A DNA stretch of 64,000 nucleotides from Smallanthus sonchifolius (taxonomy: Eukaryota; Streptophyta; Magnoliopsida; Asterales; Asteraceae). Below the pieces are notes generated by a model. It did no database searches. It worked only from the letters and a program-made list of their open reading frames with translations, and was not told the origin of the DNA. A program made the position numbers and the translations under genes. Positions 23,273 through 34,459 of the stretch are shown piece after piece. The stretch is taken from contig CM042020.1 of NCBI GenBank assembly GCA_023525975.1, positions 15,649,001 to 15,713,000 of the forward strand. The letters run 5' to 3'. Each line of letters starts with the position of its first letter. Position 1 is the first letter of the stretch.

Positions 23273-25056
23273 ATGACAACAATGGCGCAATCACACGGTG
23301 GTGATGGTGGAGACGGTGGATATGGGGGTCCGTATAACTTCGACTCGGGTTGTGCCGGTGGATCTGGTGATAAGTTACTTGTTAGTATTTAATAGATATC
23401 TTTATAATTGCCTAACTTTTGAATTTCATGTGTCAATATAGGTAGTGCCTCATAAAAAAAGGTGTTCTAAAGCCAAAAACCTCAAATTATATAAGAAATT
23501 TGAGCAAAATGGGAGAAAGCCTCTTCCAATTGATGTTGAACTTCATGGCGGGGGGTACAAGTTCGTGGGTCCAAACGCTTCTGATTTTATTCGTGCTATC
23601 TCCCTAGAGGTTGAAAAGGTTGTTCCTCCACATTATGCTAATTGGGCCAAGGTTCCAAATGAGAAGAAACGGGTCGTATATCCCACTCTTTTAGTAAGTA
23701 TAGATGTTTTATAATTACTTACAATTTCATAACTATTAGATTTTTTCTAATTACTTTCCTTTGTAGGATTATTTTGATCTGGACGCCTGGAGAAACACTG
23801 ACAAGTGGCGAGGCGTTGAATCGGAATCACCGCTGAGTGTCAGAGGGCTTATAAAGACCACAAGAGATAGTTGAAAGTTCATTTCGACGAGCATGGGTGA
23901 TACGATGATGTGGAGGCGGCGAGGAATAATCCACCACAAGATGTTGATCAAGGAACTTGGGATATTTTGATTAATGAGCTGTTTTTAGATGCGAGCTATA
24001 GAAACCGCTCAGAGAAGAACAAACAAAACCGAGCACAACAACGCTACCCAAGTTACCATGGCAGCAAATCATACGCCTAACGCCGACACATGGAGGTATG
24101 AAATACAATGGTTAGTATTATACAAACATGCTTATTAATTCTTAGTGATATTATTTTTGTTTTTCACAGGGGACCAGCCCTATTTACGTGTTCAGATCGA
24201 CCCATTATAAAGAAGGGACGGGCTGGGCTAATGAGACTGCATCAACAGATTATGTAAGTAAAATGATTTTGTTGTTAGAACATCCAAGTTTGACTTTAAA
24301 TGGGTCAAAATGACCCAAACACACTTTAATAGACTTAGAACATCCAACTTTAACTTTAAGCGGGTCAAAATGACCCAAACATACTTTAATAGACTTAGAA
24401 CATCCAACTGTAATTTTAAACGAGTAAAAATAACCCAAACACACTTTAATAGACTTAGAACATCCAACTCAAGCCCAACTATTGAATATGTTTGCTAGTA
24501 TTATTAGTATTTGTTGTTATTAGTGTTGGTTGATTGGAATTTGTGAATTTGGGTCGTTTATGACTTATAGTTTAACAGGTTGATTATCCATTTTACAGCA
24601 GTTATGCTGTCGAATTTTAGTAAAATAGTCAAGTGATTGTTTATTACATTGTTTAATGTAGGACCGAATCCAAGAGGAGTATACAAGATCCTCTGCTGAG
24701 TCTGGTTGTGACTCATCTGCTGTCGATGAGTTTGCATGCATGGAGCGTGCATTGGGTCATCGGCGTGGCCATATCTGGGGTGTTGGTCGTGTGGTGAGTA
24801 ATCCCACACCGGATGTGTTCAGTACCCCCCTCCACAACCACATTGGCAAGAAGTGGATGAGCGTGTGGCTACTCTTCAACAACAATTCCAAGAACAACAA
24901 CAACGCGAAGCCCAACAAGAGGAAGTACATCGTCTGCATAATCAATAACAAGAGGAAGAACGCCGTGTGCATAATCAACAAATGCTTGAAATGCAACGAC
25001 AAATGGATGAAATGCGTCGAATGTGGGAACGTCGAACTAGTAGCGATGATAATTAG
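23273..25056 (+). pseudogene. TNPA-like second CACTA protein (Transposase_24 type), broken
   Basis: Several exons can be followed from ATG 23273. A Gly-rich N-terminus is followed by KPLPIDVELHGGGYKFVGP and PPHYANWAKVP (23445-23695). The next exon starts near 23767 (DYFDLDAWRNTDKWRG), has a frameshift near 23820, then AECQRAYKDHKR, a TAG, and NNPPQDVD...WDILINELFLD. HYKEGTGWANETASTDY lies near 24205-24252. After an intron come DRIQEEYTRSSAESGCDSS and ERALGHRRGHIWGVGRVV (to about 24793). A Gln/Glu/Arg coiled coil runs to TAG at 25054, with an in-frame TAA at 24946. The family domain and its position downstream of TNP2 fit the DNA-binding partner that recognises subterminal repeats. Confidence 0.82.
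24277..24472 (+). repeat. 60-bp tandem repeat, 3.3 copies
   Basis: Units start at 24277, 24337, 24397 and 24457 (AGAACATCCAA...GACCCAAACACACTTTAATAGACTT). They lie in an intron of the TNPA-like gene, so the translations across them are not real proteins. Confidence 0.92.
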
Positions 25057-25324
25057 CTTGGAGTTGTTGCGCCTTTGCCTTTGTTGTTGGTGTTTGTCTT
25101 GAACAATTTGCATATTTGTGTGTCGAACAAGTTTATGTTTTGAATGTTTAATTTGTCAGAAATTTTGTGTGTCGAACAATTTGGATGTTTGGTTTATGTT
25201 TCGTATACTAGTTTTTATCGGATTTGAATGGTTTATATTTAATGATTTGCAGGTTTTTGTTTTTAGAAATTTAATATTTCTGGAAAAATATTAAAAATTA
25301 AAAAATATAAAAAAAACAGAAAAG

Positions 25325-25690
25325 ACCTATACCGACGACATGTCGTTGGGATAGGCCTTTTAAAAAAATTATTAAAAAAAATCAAAAAACCCTATACCGA
25401 CGACATGTCGTCGGGATATGCCTTTTTCAAAAATTATTAAAAAAAATCAAAAAACCCTAAACCGACGACATGTCGTCGGTATAGAATTTCTTTTTGAGTT
25501 ATTTAATTAGACTCTATACCGATGACGGTTTCTTTTTTATTTATTTAATTAGACTCTATACCGACGACAAACTTGGGCTATTGGTACGAAGCAATCCCTA
25601 CGACTCCTATACCGACGACTTGTCGTCAGGATAAGCTATACCGACGACAAGATGTCCCTATAGGGTAAAAAAAAAATCGTCGCTATAGTG
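25325..25690. repeat. CACTA right subterminal palindromic repeats
   Basis: Copies of CCGACGACATGTCGTCGG and truncated forms (TATACCGACGACAA) occur down to the terminus, matching the left array. Confidence 0.88.
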
Positions 25691-25801
25691 TTATACTGTT
25701 GTAGTGTTATGTGGATTCCCTAGCTTGATTATAACTCAATAAATGTAAACCCAAGAAGGTGCAGTATTCAGGTTTCAATTTTTGGATTCTTTGAGAGTTA
25801 T

Positions 25802-28661
25802 TGTCACACCCCGTCAAGGCGGAAACACGGGAGTGCGACGAAATTGAATAAGAGAACACAAGTCAATAAAGATATTTACTATTAAAGTTTCATAATATTA
25901 AAAAAAACCCAATTACATAAGTCTCAATTTAAACCAAATAACATATTCAAAAGACAAAACAACTTAAAATAAAGTTTCTTCAATTGATATCTAGGCAAAT
26001 TCCTATGTGATCTTGACTTGACCTATCACGAGCTTAATCACCTGAAACATGTATGAAAAACAAGTGTTAACTAAAATAGTTGGTGAGAAGTCACAAGTTT
26101 AGTAAAAGCATATGTTTGACAAAGATAACAATTCACAATTCAAGATCATCATATAGTACGTAAAATAAAACAAACACATGATTAGCAAATCCAACCTAAA
26201 ATGATAAATAACGAATAAGTGGTACAACTCGCAAGTTGCACTAATAACTAATAATATGTCCAACCAAAAGTTGTCCATAAAGTGTATGCGGTTTCCATCC
26301 TATGGCCCATATCTGTACTACCGTTGGCTTGAAAACTTCAAGTTAAGGATTTGCAAGTTTAACGTTTATCATGTTGTGTTCATTTACTCACAAACATATA
26401 TGAATCGCTTGTTTTAGAATTGTTTGAAAACGTGTTTTAAATGCGTGCCAACGCGTACATGTTTCCTCCAAAACGATTTGAATAAAGTGGGGCTATGAAG
26501 TCTCACCTTGATAACTAGGAGCGATAAAAGACTTGAGTAAATAGACGAGGTGAATCACGGACCAGACCATAAACAAATGAATAAACTATTTTTAGGTTAG
26601 GTTCGATGGTTACTAGTGGTAGATAGGCGGTTCGAGTCATAAGGTTAAGAATTAGATGTAAAATAGGGTTTTTAGTTGTTTTACTGATTTGGACAGCAAA
26701 GTAGCTGAACAGAAACGGGCTTGTTAAAAATATCAAATGACGTCGAGGTGATTAGCTTAATTCGTTCCGAACAAGTTTCGTTTAATAAATTTTTCCATTT
26801 GAGACTCGGATCATAGCCAAAACAGTCTAACAAGACAGAAGGTACTGAAAAAGGTTTCTGTCCCGTTTTGGCTTCTATGGAGTCGTACGTTTGAATTAGA
26901 AAACGATCTACTTAGTGTTGGAAATAAAATTCGACGAAATACGTCGTGGAATTTGAGTTTGATCAGTTTCGATTAATTATGATCAAGTTATGCTTAGTTA
27001 AATTCAGCACTGTTTCTGCCTAAAATCAACGGTTACACTTAAGTGGATCGTTTAGGGTTTTAAGGTTACCGAACGCGTAAATAAAAATTAGACGAATGTT
27101 ATTATGTTATTATAATACATATTATAATCATATTAGGTTAGCCAAAACATCCCGTGTCACCGGTCTAGCCATGATATTCACAGAATCGTTTTGGAGAATC
27201 ACATAATGCAATCGGCATAGCCGACACGAGCAAACGGATTCTATATTAAATTAGCGTGTGAGTTCATATAAGTGATAATACATAATTATTAACATGTTTT
27301 AAGTTATCAAGAACATACTAAAGCATCGCCAGATCCACTTTTACAATAGTTGTCTTAAGGATTCACAGAATGCGACGGCATAGCCGTCATTACAAACGGG
27401 ATCCTTTGTTTGATTGTTGGTGATGTTAGCTTGATTTATTGGTTTAGTTAAGATTATTAGAGGGTTTTTAGGGCTGAGGTTTCCCATGATCAAGTGATCA
27501 TGGATAGAAAATAGAAAAAAGATTGAGGGGATGAAGAAAGAATGAATTAAAAGATGGTATTTAACTTCAGAGGGTTACTTACTTGTTTGATCTTCAACTC
27601 TTGGAATCCTCTAGGTATTTTTGAAATCTTCAAAAGGGAGGCAGGGATTTCACAAATTATAAAGGTTTGGGAGTGTTTGAGGGAGAATTAACAAAGAAAA
27701 CAAGTTCCTAAGCCTCCTATTTATACTAATGGGAGAAGGGGTGTAAAAATGGAATGTCTTGGAAAGGAATTTAGGGTTTTAGGGGTGTACAAAAAGGGGT
27801 TGGCCGAAATTTTTAGGGCTTGGGGCCTTGTGGGCTGCAAAATTCTTCCATGGGTCATGGGTGACCTTTGACCCATGGTTGATCCAACGGTTCGGTTTCG
27901 CGGTTTTTGATCGTTTTTTCGAATTTCAGGATTTATTTAAGGAAAGTTTTGCAAACAAACTTTGTTTTAATTAATAAAATGAATATCATTGGCCATTTGG
28001 TGCAATGGTAGCCCCAACACTTCTCATAGTGGAGGTCTTGGGTTCGAATCCTGGCCACAACAAAAAAGGGGTCTGTGGCCAGGTTAGGGGGTTTACCCAG
28101 TTGGGGGGTTCCTCCTGTGGTGGGCTGTCCTGGATGTTCTAGGTGTTGCCCCGGGGAAACCCAATTATCCTAGAATATCTAGGTGTTGCCGTTCAAAAAA
28201 AAAATTAATTAAATGAATATGTTAAACATTTAAAACATAAATTAATGTCATGTTAGACGAATTTTTCGGGTGTGGACGGTACGCCGCTAACAGCGGTTTA
28301 AAAGACGAACGATCTCACGAAAGTACTAACTAACGTATTAGGGCATCAATTTTAATTATGTGACAACTTGAATGAGTTAAATAAATATCTTAGGCACATA
28401 TGGTTGATACATTACCTTTGAGTAGTAGTGGGTGAGTTTTCGTGTCGGTAAATGAGTTATTAAACGGTTTAACGGTCCAAGTTGCAATTTAAGGCAATTC
28501 CAAGCGTTGCAGTTAATATGTGACCATGTAATAAGTATAATGTGCATGAAATAGGTATGTTTCAAGTATGATGTGAACACGAGTTATGATGAGGGTTTCA
28601 AGCTTCATTGATTCATGAATATCGTAAGCGTTACAAATACGCGAAAATAAAAAATGTTACA
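25802..28661. mobile_element. Solo LTR, 2.86 kb, TSD GTTAT
   Basis: Starts TGTCACACCCCGTC and ends ...ATGTTACA, flanked by GTTAT (25797-25801 and 28662-28666). There is no second LTR and no internal domain, so it is a recombination product of an LTR retrotransposon. It is related to the solo LTR at 41434-44242: shared start and shared internal phrases such as GACTATTAAAGTTTCA-like and AAATAGTTGGTGAGA. It contains the SINE at 27987-28204. ORFs across it lack family features. Confidence 0.88.
27987..28204 (+). mobile_element. tRNA-derived SINE nested in the solo LTR
   Basis: The A box TTGGTGCAATGGTAG and the B box GGTTCGAATCC, about 40 bp later, form a polymerase III head. The body ends in a ten-A tail (28195-28204). 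The flanks repeat AAATGAATAT (27977-27986 and 28211-28220), extended by a shared TTAATTAA. Confidence 0.9.
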
Positions 28662-28666
28662 GTTAT

Positions 28667-29916
28667 GTAATCACTTTCAGATTAAAACAATTCGATCGTT
28701 CACTGGAATTTTCCAACCGAAGAGAATTTTTAGAAGATGAAAATGATTTATCTATATGACTTCGTGAACCAAAGAGATGTTAACCAAAAAACTGAGATTT
28801 TCGTATTCAAGGATTGGAGGAAGAAGGGCCGGTAACCGCTAAAGCAGTTGATTTTCAATTTTCAAATTTGCAAAATATTGCGCCAAAATGACTTCCAAAA
28901 TTAAGTGAAAAAGCCCGAAAATTAAAATTCCGATGAATTTTTTAATAAAGCAATATTTATCAAAATTCAATGAATAAAGCCCATGCAGGGTCTACCGCCC
29001 CTTGGACCCCGCTTTCAGGGGCGTTGCCTCCGGATCCCCGCCACGCACCCACGCCTCCCTTGGAACCCCCGTTGCTTAGGGGCTTTGCCCCTAAGTACCA
29101 ATTAGGTTCCTAAATACTTGAAGTCATAATAAACTCAAACAAGCGTGCACTCCGTATGTCCTTATTTGTTTGATGCATATTATGATTCATTTGGTAAACA
29201 AGTCAATCCAATTACACTAACTAGCCAACAAAATGTAGGGAAGAAAATGACTCATGAAGATGATGTAACGATGAATTTGAAAGATGGAGTTAAAACGGGT
29301 AATTTTTTATACCGATTGGATGGACCCAAAATCCTTTTGTACAACTTTTATAATCCAAACTACTTATCTGAATTATTGCGTCTAGTTAAGATTCTTGGGT
29401 TATTTTGATCACTAATATTTCATGTGTTTATTGTTTCATATTCACTATAACATCTAGACAAATTCTAAATCAACCATGAAAATAAGAGATATTAGGTTCA
29501 TAAAAATGTATTGTAACAAATCCTATCAACGCATTTTTGGTGCATTTGACTATATACGAGAGAACTCAATAGTTAAACGTGTTTGAGTTAAAGTAATTTC
29601 AGTTAAACCAATATTATAAAAATACTTTTATATAAAATATAGCTTATAGAATATTAGTTAAACTAAATCACCAATGTTTCCATAAATCAACAAGATATTA
29701 TATTTTTATGGACAAAAAGAATATTTCTAGTTAAGGAAGTTTTGAGCATGCGCAGCCGTCATGTGTAATCTATCTGTTTAATTTGTGGCTTAGGTGGTTT
29801 ATCTCATGTGTTTATAACAACTTTACACATGTCCGAATATTACAGACTTTTTTTTTTTTGAACGAAAAAAAAAAAAAACCTAGTAGGTTTGTCCAAAGAT
29901 CAACCTTGAAAGTTGA

Positions 29917-29960
<44 letters not shown>

Positions 29961-30393
29961 CGGATTGATGAATCTATGTGAATCGAGTGTAGGATACATA
30001 TATAGCAAATAAAAAATAAGTATTTGATACTATATAAGACATGAAAAATACTAGTGTCACGTTGGGTGTGTAGCGGCATGCAATGATCCTCAAATTTGAA
30101 GCAACACCATTTTGTATTATAATTTTTAAACTAAGAAACATTTGAATAGTTATCCATTTGCTGCTTAAATCAATCTATTTTCAGCTAAGAACACATATAG
30201 AAAAATCATTATCGTCGTTTTATAGTTATCGTGAACGTCACACGTATGAATTTCATTTTTTTATTTTTTAGATAATATTTTAAAGACAGTTAACACTAAT
30301 ATTTTACAGACAAGTAACACAAACAAAAATAGATGTTTCATGTATTGATTAATAGGGTTTTTATATGCTTCTCAAATGACTACAATATCATAA
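28667..30393. other. No confident gene; AT-rich with a GC-rich patch
   Basis: At 28978-29098 a GC-rich stretch of short C/G blocks (GGGGCGTTGCC, AGGGGCTTTGCCCCTAAG) stands out in AT-rich DNA. An 87-codon frame at 29145-29408 (+) shows no recognisable domain, codon bias or splice context and may be chance. A (TA)n microsatellite occupies about 29921-29956. Confidence 0.4.
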
Positions 30394-30402
30394 TTAGAAA
30401 TA

Positions 30403-31419
30403 GAGTAAATTACTATTTGTGTTCATGTGGTTTACACGATTTAACACAATGCGTCCCTAACATGAATTTTTAACGCTTTGAGTATCTGTGGTATACAATC
30501 TGTAACACTCTGAGCCCCTGGACCTAACTTCATTAAAAAATTCCGTTAAGTTTAGTTTCGACAGGGGTAAGATGGTAATTTACTTTTTTTTATAACCCTA
30601 ATTCTCACTCTGAGCCCCGGACCTAACTTCGTTAAAAAATTCCGTAAGTTTAGTTTCGACAGGGGTAAGATGGTAATTTACTTTTTTTTATAACCCTAAT
30701 TCTCACTCTGAGCCTCTGGCCTTATTTTAACTCACGCCCCCTATCGAAACTCGTCGTCCTCTCTTCGAAACTCGCCTCCTCCCTCTTCCAAGTCGTCCCT
30801 GACCTCTTCCTAGACAATGCCTCTTCGAGTGGATGTCATCATCGACAACCAGGCTGTCACAAGTACAGTTTTTTACCAATTTTGTGTTTGATCGTTTTTG
30901 TGTTAATAATCGGACATTCGATCGGTCCAATTTTTGACCAATTTTTTGTGTTTGAAGTCAGAATGCGGGTGCACGCGACCCCTACTCACCTTCGGGTGCG
31001 GGTAAGGGTCGTGTTGAAGTTCCTTTTCAACTGAGACTTCAACTTTCAGGTGGAATATGGCGGGGACAGGTAGTTTCGGGGACTTCAAATTAGTAGTTTC
31101 GCGGTTTGTATTTTTTGGTGTTTTTTGTGAATGTATTTATGGATTTATTTTTGCGTGATAATGAAATCAGTAGTTTCGTGTGATATGTATTACACGGAAT
31201 ATCGTTTATTTTTGCGTGATAATGAAATCAGTAGTTTCGGTTGAACTTATAAGTTTCGGTCGAAACTAAACTTAACGGAAATAATTTAACGAAGTTAGGC
31301 CTAGGGGCTCAGAGTGTTACAGATTGTATACCACGAGTAATCAAAGCGTTAAAAATTCGTGTTAGGGACGCATTGTGTTAAATCCTGTAAATCACAGAGA
31401 CGCAAACAGTAATTTACTC
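30403..31419. mobile_element. MULE-type TIR element, 1.0 kb, 9-bp TSD TTAGAAATA
   Basis: Terminal inverted repeats of about 150 bp start GAGTAAATTACT (left) and GAGTAAATTACT (right, reversed). They include CACAATGCGTCCCTAACA and AACACTCTGAGCCCCT. The 9-bp direct repeat TTAGAAATA flanks it exactly (30394-30402 and 31420-31428), the Mutator signature. Inside are two roughly 100-bp tandem copies (30506-30705) and a pyrimidine-rich stretch (30730-30830) that may be captured sequence. A TTTTTGCGTGATAATGAAAT phrase is also duplicated (near 31146 and 31208). No transposase. Confidence 0.9.
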
Positions 31420-31499
31420 TTAGAAATATGCATAAGTCTCGACTCTTGACTCCCCTCATGTGGTGATCATCAAATGAACATATCTCAGGTTTAAGCATT

Positions 31500-31628
31500 A
31501 GAACAAAATCGACAGCCTTAAGCATTAGAAGCATGTAATATGTAATTTCAATTATAAAAAGAATATAGATATTTATGAATTACATTTTTTTATTATTTAC
31601 GCCGTGTAACACACGAGTTTAAAGCTAG
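31500..31628 (+). mobile_element. Helitron-like 3' end
   Basis: CCGTGTAACACACGAG forms a short hairpin about 10 bp before a terminal CTAG followed by T (31625-31628), the Helitron 3' structure. The matching 5' TC end was not found, so the start given is nominal. Confidence 0.45.
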
Positions 31629-31836
31629 TAATCATATATAAGTCTATTTCTTGAATTTTATATTTATATTTTATTATCTCCGTATTAATGAAATACACGA
31701 ATAAACTTTGCTTATTTACTTTATTTTTATGAATGATAAGCTCTCCTCTTGGTCTTGGAGGTACAATATGCGGTCCACAATTTTTTTTTACTTTCTCTGA
31801 GTAAGTGAAGTTTTTGTGCAACATTTTTCAAGAATT

Positions 31837-32035
31837 TAAAAAATTTTAAAAGTAAGAATTAGGTCAATTTGTACGTTCAAAGATATTTGTGACAATTTTA
31901 TGAATATAAAATTTTTTAAAAGTAAAAATTAGGTCAATTTGTACATTCAAAGATATTTGTGACAATTTATGAGTTTAAAATTTTTTAAAAGTAAAAATTA
32001 GGTCAATTTGTACATTCAAAGATATTTGTTTAATT
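31837..32035 (+). repeat. 70-bp tandem repeat, about 2.8 copies
   Basis: AATTAGGTCAATTTGTAC(A/G)TTC with AAGATATTTGTGACAATTTA recurs with a spacing of 69-70 bp (phase points 31851, 31921 and 31990). Confidence 0.85.
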
Positions 32036-32438
32036 TATGAATGTAAGAAGGATACATGTGATTTTTACACGTATTTCATGACTATAGATAAAATTTTATA
32101 TAAATTAATCTTATTGTACAAATATACCTAGAAAGCAAACATATTTATTAGTGATGTTCGCAAACTGAAACTGTTGAAAGCGATCGAGCCGCTCAAACCA
32201 AAGAAAGTCGGAGGGTTTGGTCAGATTGAGATTTATATTGTTCGACTTTGATGGTTTTACTGTTCGGCCAACGATTTGGATGTTAAAACCATCCTCTGAC
32301 CTTTTTCCCCCTTTTTAAGCATCTCTATTATTCTAAAACTTTTAATACAAATTAACGATTTAAAAAGTAAACCAACCATCCCGACCAACCAATATAATTT
32401 GTAGCTTTTAAAATCATAACTAACGGTTTATTTTATAA

Positions 32439-32858
32439 CTAGCTTAGATTCCGTGTACTACACACGTGATAAAAAATATCAATAGATAAAATTCTTAAAT
32501 ATTTATGCATATATATTTTACATGTGTAAATATATTACATATATTAAGGATAAAAAAATATTCAAAATATGTTAAAACGAATATATAATTGGATTTTGAA
32601 AATACGTTAATACTATTTAATATAATTTGACTTTTATTTATTATTTGATTGAAAATAAAAGTTACATAATTAGATTTTAAAGTTTTCTTATAATAAGAGA
32701 TAATTTAAAATACATGTGTTTTATTAGTATAATTAATATTTTCTTTAAAAATATATTATTATTAAAAGATAGATATGTATTTAATAAGAGAGAGACGAGA
32801 AAAAAATAATGAGAATGAATATGGAGACGACACGTGCCATGAAAAACTTTTATTTATT

Positions 32859-32861
<3 letters not shown>
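32439..32861 (-). mobile_element. Non-autonomous Helitron-like element, copy A
   Basis: On the minus strand it starts A|TCTAATAAATAAAAG and ends with a CGTGTGTAGTACACGG hairpin followed by CTAAGCTAG|T. TC start, CTRR end, hairpin and A/T target without TSD are Helitron features. It is 423 bp with no RepHel gene. Confidence 0.7.
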
Positions 32862-32895
<34 letters not shown>

Positions 32896-33481
32896 TTAGC
32901 TTAGAACCTGTGTACTACATAAGGTGAAAAATATCAATACATAATTTTTTTAATTTTTTATATATGTTTTATAGGTGAAAAAATGTATTACATATACTAA
33001 CAATAGAAAACAAAATCCTAAAATATGTAAAAATTAATATATAGTTGAGTTTCGAAAATACATTAATTACTATTCAATTTAATTTGACTTTCATTTACTA
33101 TTTTTTTAACAGTAATTTGGATCATAGACGGGCCACTAGCCCACCCGATCATCTCCACCACCCTCAGGAGGAAACCCACTATAGGTGAGAAAACCTCCTG
33201 GTTCAATCTGGAACCCCTTTTTGTCACAAGTAAGACTTGAATCCAATACCTCCCAATTTTAATGAAGTCTTGGTAATTAGATTTCAGAGTTTCTTATAAT
33301 AAGAGATAACTTAAAATAAATATATTTTTATTAGTATAATTAGTAATTTATTTAAAAATATATTATTATTAAAAAAATAAAGGTGTATTTAATAAAAGAG
33401 AGGGAAGAGAAAAAAAATGATAAGATTAAACATGAAAACGACACATGACATGAGAAACCTTTATTTATTATATAGTATAGA
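32896..33481 (-). mobile_element. Non-autonomous Helitron-like element, copy B, split by a SINE
   Basis: The same structure as copy A: the minus strand starts A|TCTATACTATATAATAAA and ends GTACACAGGTTCTAAGCTAA|T. It is 586 bp long; subtracting the SINE near 33105-33280 leaves a length close to copy A. Confidence 0.72.
33105..33280 (-). mobile_element. SINE-like insertion in Helitron copy B
   Basis: On the minus strand a B-box-like GGTATTGGATTCAAGTC is followed by about 110 bp of GC-richer body (GGAGGTTTTCTCACC, GGGTGGGCTAGTGGCC) and an A-run at about 33107. The head is weak, with no clear A box. Confidence 0.55.
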
Positions 33482-33645
33482 TATAGATTCTTATAAAAAA
33501 TCAGTCAAACCAAACCAAACCAAACCGTTTACGTTCTTAAGTTTTCTTATTTTTTTTCATAATTTCCCGGGAGTATCATTAGATCATTAACATATCACAT
33601 TGTGCCAAAGGAGTGGTGTGGAAATTAAAATTACTTTCTTCTCCC

Positions 33646-33990
33646 TCAAAACCAAACACTATTGCGACTTTGAACACTCCTCACAACACCATTTTTGTCA
33701 TTTACCACTTCCTTCTCTTCTTCCCGTCCACCTTTCTTCTTCTGCATTGTCTTCTTGTACTTCTTGCTTTTAATATTGTACCTTCCATTCCCCTCTGTTT
33801 CACCTCGACCCAGCCCAGACGAAGCATCAGACGCCATCGAATCATCCGTATCCACGTCATCATTCTCCACCACCGTCTTTTTCCGACCACCGTCGTACCC
33901 ACCACCGCCACCACCACTTCCTTCGTCATCGTCAATCGATGAACCAATGTACATCGTCCACCCAGATTCACTGCTCTGACACGACTCCAT
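33646..33990 (-). CDS. SOB FIVE-LIKE (SOFL) family protein
   Basis: A 114-residue protein. Its N-terminal SESGWTMYIGSSI (about residues 7-19) matches the conserved SOFL motif of the SGWT-Y-type. DDSMASDASSG (about residues 49-59) matches the second SOFL motif. Between them is an acidic and Gly-rich linker; after them comes a Lys-rich segment (KSKKYKKTMQKKK) that may be a nuclear localisation signal. Plant SOFL/SOB5 proteins are small and are linked to cytokinin levels and responses. ATG 33990 is chosen because both motifs follow it directly and a splice acceptor (AAACAG, exon start 33997) lies just upstream. The Lys-rich C-terminus to TGA 33646 is less conserved; a further 3' exon cannot be excluded. 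The opposite-strand ORFs are shadows. Confidence 0.8.
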   Translation of the reverse strand: MESCQSSESGWTMYIGSSIDDDEGSGGGGGGYDGGRKKTVVENDDVDTDDSMASDASSGLGRGETEGNGRYNIKSKKYKKTMQKKKGGREEEKEVVNDKNGVVRSVQSRNSVWF

Positions 33991-33997
33991 TTTCCCC

Positions 33998-34112
33998 CTG
34001 TTTCATCAAACCAACAAAAAAAAAATCAAATTCTACAAAATTAACACACAAAATTCGTCAATTTTGAGAAATTGTTAAAAGTTTTATACATTCAAACATG
34101 TTTACAGCTTAC
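33998..34112 (-). other. Probable 5'UTR intron of the SOFL gene
   Basis: On the minus strand a strong donor, ATCTGG|GTAAGC (intron starts at 34112), pairs with an acceptor GATGAAACAG|GGG (intron ends at 33998), seven bases before the ATG. The intron is 115 bp and T-rich. Confidence 0.6.
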
Positions 34113-34185
34113 CCAGATCTAATCAAGAAGAAATTTGAAGAATTTCACACACTCAAAAAACAGAGGTACACACACTCTGTTTTTT

Positions 34186-34200
34186 ATGTATATATATAGA
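34186..34200 (-). promoter_or_regulatory. Candidate TATA box of the SOFL gene
   Basis: The minus strand reads CTATATATATACATAAAA, about 75 bp upstream of the proposed 5'UTR donor. A transcription start near 34160 would fit. It is placed by motif and spacing only. Confidence 0.4.
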
Positions 34201-34351
34201 TATAGATAATACAGAGAGAGAAAGAACAGACATCCTTAGTTTAAGTCATTTATTATATTCTCTAAACAGTTGGTGAATTAAATTCCAAGTTCAACACCTG
34301 TATAGCAATCAAATTGAGCCATAATTTCTCTGACTTCACCTGTTCACCATA

Positions 34352-34459
34352 ACCAGGAAGACAGCTAGAAGGTGTCAAAAGGGGGGAGTTTTAAAAAACA
34401 CCATCACCAGGAAGACAGCTAGAAGGTGTCAAAAGGGGGGAGATTTAAAAAATTAGAAA
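34352..34459 (+). repeat. 54-bp tandem duplication
   Basis: ACCAGGAAGACAGCTAGAAG...GTCAAAAGGGGGGAG is present at 34352 and 34406 with nearly identical sequence, upstream of the SOFL gene. Confidence 0.9.

Larger units (their letters stand above)
17496..25706 (+). mobile_element. Complete 8.2-kb CACTA (En/Spm) transposon, TSD TTA
   Basis: It begins CACTACAAGAAAATCACC and ends TGTTGTAGTG, flanked by TTA on both sides (17493-17495 and 25707-25709), the canonical CACTA 3-bp duplication. Palindromic subterminal repeats occupy both ends. Inside, in the same orientation, are a TNP2-type transposase pseudogene (19630-23193) and a TNPA-like pseudogene (23273-25056). The ends are intact but the genes are broken, so any further movement would require proteins in trans. 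Confidence 0.95.

Noticed and set aside
24228..24498. Repetitive 60-79-codon ORFs on both strands
   Set aside because: Translation of the 60-bp tandem repeat located in an intron of the TNPA-like pseudogene.
24740..25113. 118-120-codon ORFs at the end of the CACTA element
   Set aside because: The real frame is the Gln/Glu-rich coiled coil ending at 25056 in another phase; these are out-of-frame readings.
33613..33979. Plus-strand ORFs of 94-109 codons
   Set aside because: They are antisense shadows of the SOFL coding region; the minus strand carries the conserved motifs.
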